Shown: positions 43,469 to 52,848, counted from the stretch's first letter. The stretch is DNA of 64,000 nt from Bog-756 sp963824645 (GCA_963824645.1 CAWGQC010000014.1:1-64000); one strand, 5' to 3'. Numbers and translations: made by a program. Notes: a model not told the origin generated them from the letters alone.

Positions 43469-44023
43469 TCAGAATATAAACGGGATCAGCATCTTGGTCG
43501 ACCGCTTATATTCCGGATAGGTGTTGGGAAAGAGCCGCTCCATGGTTTGCTCCTCGACGGTTGCGCTGTGGACGAAATAAGCGCCCATCAGGACGACGGC
43601 GACAAGCCAATACCAGCTGACGGCTACCGTCGTTCCGATGGCGGCGAGGATGATTCCCGAGTAGATGGGGTTGCGGATGTACTGGTATGGGCCGGTTGTG
43701 ACCAGCTCTGCGTCCATTCGCTCGGACATCGGGGTGCCCCAGTTCCGCCCCAGATGGACTCGTGCCCACACGGCGAGTCCCAATCCGATCAAGAACAGCA
43801 CCATTCCGATGGCTTGGAGAACGGGGCTGGCCACGATGGCATGGTGACTTTTGAGGACACCGAAGCGAATGAGCAAGTACAGGATGATGAATGTGACGAT
43901 CCTCAAGCCGACGAACTGTCCCATTCGTGAGTGAGTTGCCCGTTTGGCGCTCACGCCGGCTACCAGCCATGCCAACCAGAAGACGATCCACAGGCTGTAT
44001 ATGAGGTAATCGATGACGTGCAT
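43469..44023 (-). CDS. ICMT/PEMT-like membrane methyltransferase
   Basis: A 184-residue membrane protein. Four to five helices end in WARVHLGRNWGTPMSER, followed by LVTTGPYQYIRNPIYSGIILAAIG and the terminal EEQTMERLFPNTYPEYKRSTKMLIPF. The G-P-Y-x-x-x-R-N-P-x-Y motif is the SAM-binding signature of isoprenylcysteine carboxyl methyltransferase/PEMT-family proteins. Bacterial members methylate lipids, isoprenoids or small alcohols; the substrate here is unknown. It is a single gene. Confidence 0.85.
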   Translation of the reverse strand: MHVIDYLIYSLWIVFWLAWLVAGVSAKRATHSRMGQFVGLRIVTFIILYLLIRFGVLKSHHAIVASPVLQAIGMVLFLIGLGLAVWARVHLGRNWGTPMSERMDAELVTTGPYQYIRNPIYSGIILAAIGTTVAVSWYWLVAVVLMGAYFVHSATVEEQTMERLFPNTYPEYKRSTKMLIPFIF

Positions 44024-44290
44024 GGACTGGGTGCCATGGTAACCGGGTCAACGTCGATCCGAAATGTTCTGGCCTCTGGGCGGCCGCCGCATCGCGAGAG
44101 GTCCGCTTCTGTGAGGAGAGGGGTTGCCCAAGTAATACCGCGTACCTCAAAGACTGGCCAGCGGCGCCTCTGACCCGGGGATGTGGGATGGCATCGTCCA
44201 CGACCGTATCGATGGTGGCGCGGTGCCGCCATGCTCTCCAGGTGTCCCATCCATCCGGTGGTATCGGGCAGTGGCTACGAGGACCGACTC

Positions 44291-44650
44291 CTACTCATAG
44301 TTCGTTCGGCGCTTGGCCAGGGACGCCACCCACGACTCAGCCCAAGCATCTAATGGCTTGAGGGCGGACCCGAGCCCAGTGCCCAGTTCGCTCAGGGTGT
44401 ACTGGTCATCGTTCGTCCGATCAACCAGCCCCGACGCCGCGAGATCCCGGAGCCGATCGTAGAGGACGCTCGACGACATGCCGTCGCACCTGGCCTGAAG
44501 GGCTCGGGCTCCGGTCGGCCCGGCCCGGAGCTCCCAGAGGATGCGGAGAGCCCACCGCCGCCCCAGAAGATCCATCGCGGCCATAAGCGGGCGACCCGTG
44601 GTCGAACCACGAACAGCCCGACTTGGTCTCGGTGTAGCGCTGCGAGCCAT
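44291..44650 (-). CDS. HxlR-family transcriptional regulator
   Basis: A 119-residue HxlR protein. The winged helix spans LMAAMDLLGRRWALRILWELRAGPTGARALQARCDGMSSSVLYDRLRDLAASGLV, and the family's LGRRWALRILWEL signature is intact. The usual N-terminal Cys of redox-sensing HxlR members is absent, while a Cys lies in the recognition region (ARCDGM). It is divergent from a carboxymuconolactone-decarboxylase gene and shares a palindrome-bearing 85-nt gap with it, so it likely represses both. Confidence 0.85.
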   Translation of the reverse strand: MARSATPRPSRAVRGSTTGRPLMAAMDLLGRRWALRILWELRAGPTGARALQARCDGMSSSVLYDRLRDLAASGLVDRTNDDQYTLSELGTGLGSALKPLDAWAESWVASLAKRRTNYE

Positions 44651-44684
44651 TGGGCCCTCCTCCTGAGCCGATTGTATTTCGATT

Positions 44685-44712
44685 TCCGAAACACTATCGT
44701 AGGTGTTTCGGA
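44685..44712. promoter_or_regulatory. HxlR operator candidate
   Basis: A perfect 10-bp inverted repeat TCCGAAACAC-(8 nt)-GTGTTTCGGA lies between the divergent HxlR and carboxymuconolactone-decarboxylase starts. A partial direct copy of the left arm (GATTCCAAAACACC) follows at 44711-44724. The 18-bp centre spacing suits an HxlR dimer. Confidence 0.6.
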
Positions 44713-44735
44713 TTCCAAAACACCGGGAGCATACG

Positions 44736-45296
44736 ATGCCCAGGATAAGAGCCTTACAGCCGCCGTACGAGGGTGAGGTGGGCGATCGGTTGGAGGCGAT
44801 GATGCCGCCCGGCATCCCGCCCATCCTCCTGTTTCGTACGTTTGTGAAGAATCTTCCGATGGCGGAAGCGATGGGGACGTGGGGCGGATACGAGTTGAGC
44901 AAGCGGCTGTCGTTATCGATGCGCGACAGAGAGATCGTGATCGATCGAACCTGTGCACGTTGTCGCTGTGAGTACGAGTGGGGCGTCCACGTCGCATTCT
45001 TCGCCGACCGAGTCGGACTGACCGCTGAAGAAGTGACCTCTTTGACTCACGGTGAATCCACAGATGCCTGCTGGACGAGCCCGAGGGATCGTGTCCTGAT
45101 CGACGTCTGTGATGCCCTGCACGATCGTTCTCACATCGATGACTCACTGTGGGAGCGACTGTCCGGCGCTCTGGCCGATGCGGAGATCCTCGACCTGCTG
45201 ATGCTCTGCGGCTGGTACCACGCGATCAGCTTCGCTGCCAATGGTGTCGACCTGCCGCTCGAGGATGGGTCTCCTCGGTTTACAGACGTCCTCTAG
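44736..45296 (+). CDS. Carboxymuconolactone decarboxylase (AhpD-like) family protein
   Basis: A 186-residue CMD/AhpD-fold protein starting at ATG 44736. The redox/catalytic motif is RTCARCRCEYEWGVHVAFF: C-x-x-C with E and H, as in AhpD-like members. Such proteins are thiol-dependent peroxidase partners or decarboxylases, and HxlR-CMD pairs are common in bacteria. The gene is controlled by the adjacent HxlR site in all likelihood. A second CMD protein is at 59046-59558. Confidence 0.82.
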   Translation: MPRIRALQPPYEGEVGDRLEAMMPPGIPPILLFRTFVKNLPMAEAMGTWGGYELSKRLSLSMRDREIVIDRTCARCRCEYEWGVHVAFFADRVGLTAEEVTSLTHGESTDACWTSPRDRVLIDVCDALHDRSHIDDSLWERLSGALADAEILDLLMLCGWYHAISFAANGVDLPLEDGSPRFTDVL

Positions 45297-45337
45297 ATCC
45301 GAGGGGCCCACCGATCCGGTGGTAGAGGGCAGTGCCT

Positions 45338-45688
45338 TCAGATTATTGGAGAGCCGAATCTCAGAACGTTCCCGTCGGGATCCACATGAGCACCCTCGTG
45401 CTGACCCCATTCAGTGTCCTCAGGCATGTGGACCTCAGCTCCCGCCGCTCGCCACTCTTCCGCAAGCGCGTCGGCATCGTCAACGAAGAGGTAGACGGAG
45501 TGCCCACGGCCAGAAGGGAGGAAGTCTTGGGAAACTCCGAGATGGATCTCAACGCCGTCACGTTCCGCGAATCCGTAGCCCACATCCAGATACTTCCGAG
45601 TCGCAAATCCAAGTTTCTCGTAGTGATCAAGCGATGCATTGAGGTCGCGGACGGGAAGGATCGGGGCCGGTCGCTTTGCGGTTGCCAT
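45338..45688 (-). CDS. VOC-family bleomycin-resistance-like protein
   Basis: A ~116-residue VOC protein from ATG 45688: RPAPILPVRDLNASLDHYEKLGFATRKY, GHSVYLFVDDADALAEEWRAAGAEV and the terminal HVDPDGNVLRFGSP. These are the typical modules of the bleomycin-resistance subgroup, which bind planar or metal-chelating ligands. No metal is required for the resistance type. Ligand unknown. It is convergent with the CMD gene. Confidence 0.8.
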   Translation of the reverse strand: MATAKRPAPILPVRDLNASLDHYEKLGFATRKYLDVGYGFAERDGVEIHLGVSQDFLPSGRGHSVYLFVDDADALAEEWRAAGAEVHMPEDTEWGQHEGAHVDPDGNVLRFGSPII

Positions 45689-46073
45689 GTAGGCAAACGG
45701 TACCCGATCCCCTTCGGTGCGCATCCGGATCTGCTGCGAGCATGACGTGCCGGTCAGCCTCGGTCAATGAGCGACGTTGCCTATGGGCTGTGGGATGTCC
45801 GTAAGAAGGCCGGATGGAAAGGCGTGATCGGCGGATAGGACTGAGCGGACCGACCAGAGAGCAGAGCTAACTCACAGCCAATCGCTTCTGTAGGTTGAGG
45901 TGCCCACTGGTGCAGGTGGATCACGGTCGATAAGCGCCCGCGCTCCGGCGATGAGGGGCACTTTATCGAGGATCCTCACAGATGGGGGAATCGAGTGATG
46001 ACGGGCTGGAGTCCGACTGGTGACTTGGCAGTGGGACGGTGATATCCGTGTGGGGATTTGTCCGATGGAACGA
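45689..46073. other. 385-nt region without a supported gene
   Basis: Only short frames without domains. It separates the VOC gene from the secreted RCC1 protein and may include decayed sequence. Confidence 0.4.
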
Positions 46074-47144
46074 TTATGAGGCCGTGATGGCGTCAGCGGT
46101 GCCGGACAGCAACGTCTTGCCGTTGTCGATGATGGCGGCCTGCGAGACCTTCCCATCACTCCACCTCCAGACGTTCCCGTCCGAGTCGATGGCCCCAGAC
46201 GCACCACCAGCGGCCATCACGCTCGTCGCAGTAAAGGGCAGAGAAAGCGTGGTCGGCGTGGCCGCGTATCCGGCGCCCCACGCCTCAACCTGGCCACCCG
46301 TCGTCAGCGCCAAGGTGTGGCCGTTGGCTGGATCGGAGCCGCCGACGTAGACCGAAGAGAAGGTTCCGGGAATGAGTTGGGGCGTATCCTGGTCGGCCTT
46401 GCCTGCCACCCCGTCGTCACGGCCCTGCCCCCACGTATAGAGCTGACCGGTGGCGGTGAGAGCGGCCGAAAGCGAGTACCCAGCGGAGATGGCCACCACA
46501 CCGGAGAGCCCGGTGACCTCGACGGGCGTGGCCGAGTTGGTGAAGGTCCCGTCGCCGAGTTCGCCGTACTTGTTGAGACCGCAGGCCCAGACCGTCCCGT
46601 TGTCGGCCAGCCACAGCGAGTGATCCCCACCGCCGGCGGTGGCGCTCACCGGTGGGAGGCCGTCGATCTCGGTCGGGACGGTCTGCTTCTTGGCATGGAC
46701 CGGGAGGTAGTGCGGGGTCAGACAATGGTCGTCGTCCTTGACGTAGCCCCAGGCGTAGGCGTTCCCGTTCGAGTCGACGGCATACCCGGAGTTGAAGGAG
46801 TCGCCGACGTCGGTGACCGTCACACCCGGTTGAAAGGCGACCTCGACCGGGGTGTCGATCGAGTTGGCCGTCGAGTCGTTGCCGAGTTCGCCCGCCGACC
46901 CGTAGCCCCAGGCGTAGACCGAACCATCGACCAGGGCGTAGTCCCCCGAGTTCGAGGCCTGGATCTCGGTCGGTGCTCCGGGCAACGTAACCTCTGGCGG
47001 CGAGGCGACCAGCGACGAAGGTACGCCGCTGGTGAACTGGCCGAACCCGTCGACCGTGCTCGAGGCTGCTCCAGCGGTGGCCGGGAAGGCGAGAGCGGCT
47101 ATCGCTAGCGCGACGCTCACCCCTATCTGAACTCTCCTACCCAT
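46074..47144 (-). CDS. Secreted RCC1-repeat (beta-propeller) protein
   Basis: About 356 residues from ATG 47144, with a signal peptide (RRVQIGVSVALAIAALAFPATAGA). At least five degenerate RCC1 repeats follow, for example VYAWGYGSAGELGNDS and VWACGLNKYGELGDGTF, then LYTWGQGRDDGVAGKA and VWRWSDGKVSQ. RCC1 propellers in actinobacteria are usually extracellular and of unknown binding function. No catalytic residues. Together with the neighbouring secreted proteins it suggests surface or matrix roles. Confidence 0.82.
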   Translation of the reverse strand: MGRRVQIGVSVALAIAALAFPATAGAASSTVDGFGQFTSGVPSSLVASPPEVTLPGAPTEIQASNSGDYALVDGSVYAWGYGSAGELGNDSTANSIDTPVEVAFQPGVTVTDVGDSFNSGYAVDSNGNAYAWGYVKDDDHCLTPHYLPVHAKKQTVPTEIDGLPPVSATAGGGDHSLWLADNGTVWACGLNKYGELGDGTFTNSATPVEVTGLSGVVAISAGYSLSAALTATGQLYTWGQGRDDGVAGKADQDTPQLIPGTFSSVYVGGSDPANGHTLALTTGGQVEAWGAGYAATPTTLSLPFTATSVMAAGGASGAIDSDGNVWRWSDGKVSQAAIIDNGKTLLSGTADAITAS

Positions 47145-47623
47145 AGACCCGTGCTCCCTTGCTCGTCCACGCTGGCATTGTTCGCTGGGTTGGTGGTGAT
47201 CACCCTCGTCGCCTTGGATCGAGCTCAACCCTACGCTTCCTCGACGGTTGGTGATCGGTTCGCCCGGACCCGGACCCGGACCCGGTGCCGCTCCGGGCCG
47301 GGCCGTGCCCCACTGGTGGCGTTCCGGGAGCAGGCAACGCTCGCCATCACCTTGATCTGATCTGGTCGTCGACGTTGGGTGTTCGGGCTGGGTGCGCCGT
47401 GGATGAGCTGGTCGCTCGACGGGAGCGCCTAGGTCAACGCCAGAGGGGATGGGCCACCACCGCCGCAGATTTTCTCATTCAATCTTGACCATCGGGCTAA
47501 GGCGCATAACCGGCGTTCAGGGGCGGGTGGAGACCCCCCGAGGAAGTGGTTGCGGATCCTAGCTAGGCTGCCATGGGCCGCCCATCGCGGTTCCAAGCCC
47601 CAGCCAAGTGAAGGAGGGGGTAC
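47145..47623. other. 479-nt region upstream of two secreted protein genes
   Basis: No convincing gene. It holds the divergent promoters of the RCC1 and Fn3 proteins and a short CCCGGA tandem repeat at 47263-47286. Confidence 0.45.
47263..47286. repeat. Hexanucleotide tandem repeat
   Basis: Three perfect CCCGGA copies are followed by CCCGGT (4 units, 24 bp). Such short repeats can expand or contract. It is 119 nt upstream of the RCC1 start. Confidence 0.7.
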
Positions 47624-48412
47624 GTGAGCTCAATTCTGGATCAGACAAATGGTCGTTTCATGCCAGTTGGGCGCAACGTTCTTAGGCTGTTCGCACCGGC
47701 GTTGCTTGTGGTAACCGTCCTGACGGCTGTGGCTAGCGTGCCTGCGGGCGCCAATGCGCCAAGGATCAAGAAACCCGGAGCTCCTACCGCGGTTACTGCA
47801 ACCGCCCTCAGTGGGAGTGCAGCAGTGTCGTGGACGGCACCGGTTTCTGATGGCGGTTCCCCCATCACTGGCTACACGGTGACCACCTCGCACGGTGGGC
47901 AGACCTGCACGACCACCGGGGCCACCATGTGCACGGTCTCCGGACTCACCAATGGACGTCGTTACGAGATCAAAATCCGAGCATCAAACACCGAAGGGGA
48001 GGGCCGCGTCTCGAAAAGGGTCTACGTGACGCCACTTCCGACCGTGTCTTTTCTTTCCGGAGCTGAGCTCTTTTCTGTGTTTCCTGACGTGCCCGTTACG
48101 TTGAGTCAATCCTCACCGAAGACAGTGCGGGTTAGCTTTGCTACTTCCAACGGCCCGAGTGGCGGGACCTATGACACGTATTTCATCGGCGACGCCGCCG
48201 CATTCAGCCCGAGCTCGGGCACGGTCACGTTCGCTCCCGGTCAGATCACCGCGACGATCTCGTTCGGCGTCAACACCCCCAATCCCGGTGGCTGTCCGAT
48301 TGGTATACCCGCGAGCAATTGCTTCCCCTCAATGACTGTCACCCTCTCCGGCCCGGTGAACGCGCTGCTCGGTGCGGTGCCATCCACAAACGTAGGCTAC
48401 GACGGCAGTTAG
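47624..48412 (+). CDS. Secreted fibronectin III / Calx-beta-like protein
   Basis: A 262-residue exported protein with a strong ribosome site (GAAGGAGGGGG then TACGTG). After a signal peptide (MPVGRNVLRLFAPALLVVTVL) a fibronectin III domain is evident (KKPGAPTAVTATALSGSAAV, SDGGSPITGYTV). It is followed by a Calx-beta-like domain, ending with PSSGTVTFAPGQITATISFGV. These are adhesion or matrix-type domains. Two Cys pairs are in the tail (CPIGIPASNC). No enzymatic role is suggested. It is isolated between the RCC1 gene and the IS110 remnant. Confidence 0.8.
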   Translation: MSSILDQTNGRFMPVGRNVLRLFAPALLVVTVLTAVASVPAGANAPRIKKPGAPTAVTATALSGSAAVSWTAPVSDGGSPITGYTVTTSHGGQTCTTTGATMCTVSGLTNGRRYEIKIRASNTEGEGRVSKRVYVTPLPTVSFLSGAELFSVFPDVPVTLSQSSPKTVRVSFATSNGPSGGTYDTYFIGDAAAFSPSSGTVTFAPGQITATISFGVNTPNPGGCPIGIPASNCFPSMTVTLSGPVNALLGAVPSTNVGYDGS

Positions 48413-48675
48413 CTAACCGCGATCAGGTTCTGCTTCCCACGCGGATAACGCGATCCGGAGCCGGCGACGCTCCTATCAATGTCAAGCCCTTCTTTGGGGC
48501 TCCGGGGTGAAGACAGCGGACAGAACAATGATGAGCCACTCGAGGGACGAGGGCATGCTCTTATGAAGTCACGCGTCTTGTGAGAACAGGCCCGAGTCGT
48601 GGGTCGGCGGGTCGCCGGTAAGTCAACCCCGAGGGGCGACAGTTAGGGGGTGAGCCAGACCCACGGCCCGGGGAA

Positions 48676-49270
48676 TCAGCCGCGAGGGAGGTAGCGATAG
48701 ACCTCGCGAGCGATGTAGTGCTGAAGGATGCGGATGATGTCCCGTTGGTCCGGCCTTCCTTCACGCGACGATCGAAGTACGCCCGTGTGTCGGGGTCATG
48801 GGCAATGCGGACCGTGGCGATGCGCCACAGCGCTGCGTTGGCCTGACGGTCGCCACCGTCGTGCCGCCGCAGGTGTCCAGAGTTCTTCCCCGAGTCGGCT
48901 GGCACGGGTGACGCCCCGCACAGGTGGGCCCAGGCTGCCTCCGAGTGGAGCCGTTCAGGGTTGTCGCCGGCCGCCACCAATAGCGATGCGGCGGTCTCGG
49001 GTCCGACGCCGAACAGACTCATCAGTTCGGGAGCAGTGGCGAGCAGCAGCGACTCGATCTTCTCGTCCAAGTCGGCGAGCTCCTGCTCGAGACTCTGGAT
49101 GCGGTGGGCCAACGAGGAAAGAGACGCCTTGGTGGCCGCAGTCACTGGATCAGACGACCTGGTCGATCGCAGCTTGGCTGCCTCAGCCACCAGAGCCGTG
49201 ACCGACAAGCCCTTCAGGCGGGAATGGAGCGTTCGTGATCGTCCCGCGGACTTTTCGCGGACTACCCGGC
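48676..49270 (-). mobile_element. IS110-family transposase remnant
   Basis: The C-terminal part of an IS110/IS116/IS902 transposase is recognisable (ELMSLFGVGPETAASLLVAAGDNPERL, then AWAHLCGASPVPADSGKNSGH and the RRHDGGDRQANAALWRIA serine-region). The N-terminal DEDD catalytic domain is gone. Within the rest a frameshift near 48745-48760 (around EGRT) must be crossed to reach the natural end, where the stop is at 48676-48678. So the element is truncated and inactive. No terminal repeats or second gene were found. Confidence 0.7.
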
Positions 49271-49298
49271 TACGACGATCCTGGGGGGGTCGTAGCTG

Positions 49299-49511
49299 TC
49301 ACCTGCCCGTTTCTGTCTCCCGGTGATCAGCAGCCTGCTGGTCAGGAGCGGCCACTATGACCTTCGCCAACTCACGCAGCTCCTCGTCCGTAACATCAGC
49401 AGGAATGCCGAACACGACAGGATGATCGGTTTCGCTCTCTGCGGTCACGGTGACCTCCTCACCGATCCCGGCATTGCTACCGTGCCCTGCGGTCGGTTGG
49501 CGGAGCGTCAT
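49299..49511 (-). CDS. Small hypothetical protein
   Basis: A 70-residue frame (MTLRQPTAGHGSNAGIGEEVTVTAESETDHPVVFGIPADVTDEELRELAK pattern). It resembles no family I recognise, though composition is fairly natural. It ends just before the IS110 remnant, so it could be a decayed flank of the insertion. Confidence 0.35.
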   Translation of the reverse strand: MTLRQPTAGHGSNAGIGEEVTVTAESETDHPVVFGIPADVTDEELRELAKVIVAAPDQQAADHRETETGR

Positions 49512-49779
49512 AGGGCCAGGTCGCTCGACTCCTCTGGATGTGTCAGCTGCCAGCCTAGTTTCAGGTCATGAGCGGGAGCCTTCATCTCAGACTTCGCCGG
49601 TGTCTGCCTTTCTTCTTTCATTTTCATTTGGCCTTGCCTACTTCGACGGGTCAAGCTGGATGCTACCTAGTTGGGAATTCTCAAATTGGGGGTACCCCGG
49701 TGCCCCTGCCACTGGCGGCGTCCAGCCGAAAGCAGAACAGTCGGGCTACTACGCGTCAAGGGCGGCACTGATGGCATGG

Positions 49780-49998
49780 TCATCGACGAAAGGATTGGCG
49801 GATAGCTGCCCTCGATAGCTCGATCCAAAATGGGGTGGCTTCGTCGCCTGGGCACCTGTATCGGGCACAGATCTGGTGCCCCCGCGACAGGGCGAGCCCG
49901 AGAGCGTCGAGGATACCCCGGGTCACACCGACAGGGTCGGCATCAAGGCCCTCGTACCGAACCCGACATGGCATCACGCTCACCGAGCGGATGGTCAA
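49780..49998 (-). pseudogene. Possible sulfotransferase (Stf0-like) C-terminal remnant
   Basis: A ~70-residue frame containing RVRYEGLDADPVGVTRGILDALGL, which resembles the C-terminal R-Y-E-D-L-x-A-D-P helix of Stf0-type carbohydrate sulfotransferases, followed by a GDE-x-x-x-W segment. No N-terminal PAPS-binding part is present, and its start abuts the SRPBCC pseudogene end. This looks like a remnant of an older gene. Family identity is tentative. Confidence 0.4.
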
Positions 49999-50452
49999 CT
50001 CGAGACCGCGTCGGCTAGGCGCGCAAGGGTTCCGCCCATGGTTTGGCGGTTTCGCTCCGCTCGGTCATCCACACCAGAGGTCTGTTGGCTGAACTCCATG
50101 ACCGACTCCGGCCGCAGGTCTTCATTCCACTCGGTTACCCGGCACCCCGATTCTGTCGGCTCGATGCGGTATCCCCAGGTCGAGTAGTGGAAATCCATCA
50201 TCGAGCATTCAAAGGCGTATGCTCGGCCGGGGTCGGCTTCGATGACCTTGCCTTGGGTGGTCCACGTGTGCTCGCCGTTCCGGTTGTGGCCCATCGAAGG
50301 TAGCGCCGACAACGGGACCGTCGTATCCCTCGTGCCACGCGCAGGCACGGCATTCCTCGGACGACTCGCCCATGCGTGTCACATCAGACATGGCGGCGTA
50401 TCCGCGCGGGAGGAGCGGCCATGTCGCGGGCGATCTCTAACCTCTGGCGCAT
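49995..50452 (-). pseudogene. SRPBCC-family gene with two frameshifts
   Basis: Three adjoining pieces form one SRPBCC protein. From ATG 50452 the first frame gives MRQRLEIARDMAAPPARI; near 50390 the frame changes to MSDVTRMGESSEECRACAWHEGYDGPVVGATFDG; at the GGG near 50293-50296 a one-base excess moves to HNRNGEHTWTTQGKVIEADP and on to LARLADAVSS. Removing that extra G and correcting the first junction restores a typical ~150-residue SRPBCC protein. The gene is not expressible as it stands. Confidence 0.6.
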
Positions 50453-50707
50453 GGGTCGAATTCGACCACAGGCCCCGCTTGGTGTCGAGAAGTACAGAGG
50501 TGCGAGCGCACCGTACCGTTTTCCCGCATGCCATGAGGTCTCGGAGTTCGCCGGTCTCCATGAAAAGTTGCTCCCGAGCATCGCTGGATCGCGGTGACAG
50601 TGAGCGGGGACGATGGATGTCTGCCGAAAAAATACGACACCACGCATATTCCCTGAGATGTGGATCGCTCAGCCATCACGGTACGGCGGCCGTGACCCTG
50701 ATGTCGT

Positions 50708-51068
50708 CTACGTGGGTGACGTTTGCAGCGTGGCACCGTCCGGGCCGAAGGCCAGACCGATGCACCCGTTTCTGCTTGACATCCACACGCGCAGCAAGAA
50801 TACTCTGCCTGCGGGTAGATGTGCTCTAGGGAATATTTGGGTGGGGCACGGGGCGGCGGCAGGCGTTCTGGCGCTTCGGTACCTCGTAGAACTCCTGGCG
50901 GGAGACGAGAATGGCGGAACGTGCTTTGAAGCAGGGTCCCTTGTACGGAGCCTCGACCCCGTGGGCAACGGCGATGGTGTCACACTCCGCCGGGTCGGTG
51001 TACCCGAGGATTGCCCCGCTACGCGTTGCTGGGGATCGCAGCCTCCGACGGGTTGACCCGTTGGCCAT
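50708..51068 (-). pseudogene. Possible broken hypothetical gene
   Basis: One minus frame gives a natural stretch SGAILGYTDPAECDTIAVAHGV, APYKGPCFKARSAILVSRQEFYEVP. A second frame continues downstream with HLPAGRVFLLRVWMSSRNGC and FGPDGATLQ, ending at 50708. They could be halves of one gene split by an indel near 50830-50850. I do not recognise the family. Confidence 0.35.
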
Positions 51069-51104
51069 TCGATCGTTCGTTCAGGCGCAGAAGCCGTCGC
51101 TTCG

Positions 51105-52094
51105 TTGAGCGGAACCGGAATCAACGCCGTGCTCGAGATGTCTGATGTGAGGAAGCGCTACGGAGCGGTCCCCGCCTTGGAGGGTGTCGGCCTCCAGGTC
51201 GCCGCGGGCGAGATAGTCGGGCTCCTGGGTCCCAACGGAGCCGGCAAGACCAGCCTGCTTTCGATCGCGGTCGGTTTACGTCGGGCCGACGCAGGCACCG
51301 TCAGAGTGGGCGGGCTCGATCCCGTCCGCAGCCACCGGGCTCGATCTCACATCGGCTACGCCCCGCAAGCCACCGGGGTGTACCCCAGTCTGAGCGTCGC
51401 CGACAACTTGCGACTGTACGGACGTTTGTCGGGTCTCCGAGGTCGGCGACTCGATGCCCGGGTCGACGAGACCGGGGCAGCCCTCGATCTGGCAGAACTG
51501 CTCGGTCGCAAAGCAGAGGCTCTTTCGGGCGGAGAGCGCCGTCGGGTCCACGTGGCCGGAGCCGTGGTTTCCCATCCACCCCTGGTTATACTCGATGAGG
51601 CGACAGCAGGGATGGACGTCGATGCTCGTCGGTCACTCATCGCATTCGTCCATTCGCTGGCCGACGACGGCACCGCCGTGCTGTATTCGACCCACTATCT
51701 GCACGAGGTGGAGGACGACGCCGTTCGTCTCGTTATCCTCGACCACGGCCGAGTCATCGCCGGCGGTCGATTTTCCGACCTGCTGCGCCAACACGGTCAC
51801 TCCTCGGTGGAGCTCGCATTCGATGGTGCAGCACCGCTGCTGTCGTTGCCTTTCGCCACCGAAAATCACGACAACATCGTGCGAATCAAATCGGACGATC
51901 CTCCCACCGCCCTGGCCTACACCCTTCAGGCGCTGGGTACGGAAGCCAGCAGACTGGTCGGCGTTGAGATACTCCGACCCAGCCTCGATGGCGTGTTTGC
52001 TGAGTTGACGGGCCGGCACTGGGAAGCCACCGCGGACGTCGAAGGCCCTGAGCTGGAGCAGCTGAAGAGCGAAGCCGATGTGGTATCGGCCTAG
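51105..52094 (+). CDS. ABC exporter ATP-binding protein
   Basis: A 329-residue ATPase. Walker A is LLGPNGAGKTSLLS, signature LSGGERRRV, Walker B LVILDEATAGMD and the H-loop YSTHYLHEVED. A C-terminal extension (~residues 220-329) after the nucleotide domain resembles the DrrA/NatA type of drug or lipid exporters. It overlaps the following ABC-2 permease by 17 bp, indicating coupled translation. The start at TTG 51105 or ATG 51138 is uncertain. Confidence 0.85.
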   Translation: MSGTGINAVLEMSDVRKRYGAVPALEGVGLQVAAGEIVGLLGPNGAGKTSLLSIAVGLRRADAGTVRVGGLDPVRSHRARSHIGYAPQATGVYPSLSVADNLRLYGRLSGLRGRRLDARVDETGAALDLAELLGRKAEALSGGERRRVHVAGAVVSHPPLVILDEATAGMDVDARRSLIAFVHSLADDGTAVLYSTHYLHEVEDDAVRLVILDHGRVIAGGRFSDLLRQHGHSSVELAFDGAAPLLSLPFATENHDNIVRIKSDDPPTALAYTLQALGTEASRLVGVEILRPSLDGVFAELTGRHWEATADVEGPELEQLKSEADVVSA

Positions 52095-52848
52095 CCTCGT
52101 CCTGATGCGCCACGAGGTACGGGTGACGCTTCGCGACGCCGCCCCGTTCGCCGTGGTCATCATGATTCCGGTGGCGATGGCCTTCGCCCGAACCACGTTG
52201 GGCAGCGCGCTTCGGGAGGCCGGCTTTCCCCATGCCAACGGTTCCGAACAGGCAGTCCCGGGCCTCAGCATCCTGTTGTGCTTCATGATGATCACTTTCG
52301 TGGGTGAGTCATTTTTCCGGGAACATCGGTGGGGTACGTGGGAGCGCCTGCGGGCCAGCTCGCTTCGACCGTGGGAGATCGTGCTCGCCAAAATGCTGCC
52401 CGTCTACCTCTACTTTGTGATGGCGCTGTTGGTCCTCTTCGCCATCGGTTTCATCTTCTTGGGCCTTCCGTGGCCGAAGCAACCTCTGGCTCTGCTCCCA
52501 ATCATGGTGACCATGCCGATCTGCCTGGTCACACTGGGTGTGGCCCTCATCTCCTTCAGCCGCTCCAACATGCAGCTCAATGCCATGGCCGACATTGCCG
52601 GTCTCTGTCTTGCCGGACTGGGCGGTGCTCTCGTGCCCATCGAGACGCTTCCTTCATGGATGCAGCACATCGCCGTCATCACGCCCCCCTACTGGGCCAT
52701 GCGTGGATTCCGTGCGCTCTTCCTCGAACACGCCGGCTTCGGCGCCGTCGTTCTCCCCACAGTGGTGCTGATCAGCTTTTCCCTTGCCTTTGGCATTTTT
52801 GCCCTTTGGAGATTCCGATTCGATGACACTCGAAGTTCGTTTCGCTGA
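52078..52848 (+). CDS. ABC-2 type permease
   Basis: A 256-residue ABC-2 permease with six hydrophobic segments. It includes the typical LSILLCFMMITFVGESFFREHRWGTWERLRASSLRPWEIVLAKMLPVY block, whose E-R-G/A-x-x-x-R-L-R-A-S motif marks the ABC-2 coupling region. Such permeases export drugs, lipids or polysaccharides with a DrrA-like ATPase, here the preceding gene. The FtsX/MacB-type permease follows after 27 nt. Confidence 0.85.
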   Translation: MWYRPSLVLMRHEVRVTLRDAAPFAVVIMIPVAMAFARTTLGSALREAGFPHANGSEQAVPGLSILLCFMMITFVGESFFREHRWGTWERLRASSLRPWEIVLAKMLPVYLYFVMALLVLFAIGFIFLGLPWPKQPLALLPIMVTMPICLVTLGVALISFSRSNMQLNAMADIAGLCLAGLGGALVPIETLPSWMQHIAVITPPYWAMRGFRALFLEHAGFGAVVLPTVVLISFSLAFGIFALWRFRFDDTRSSFR

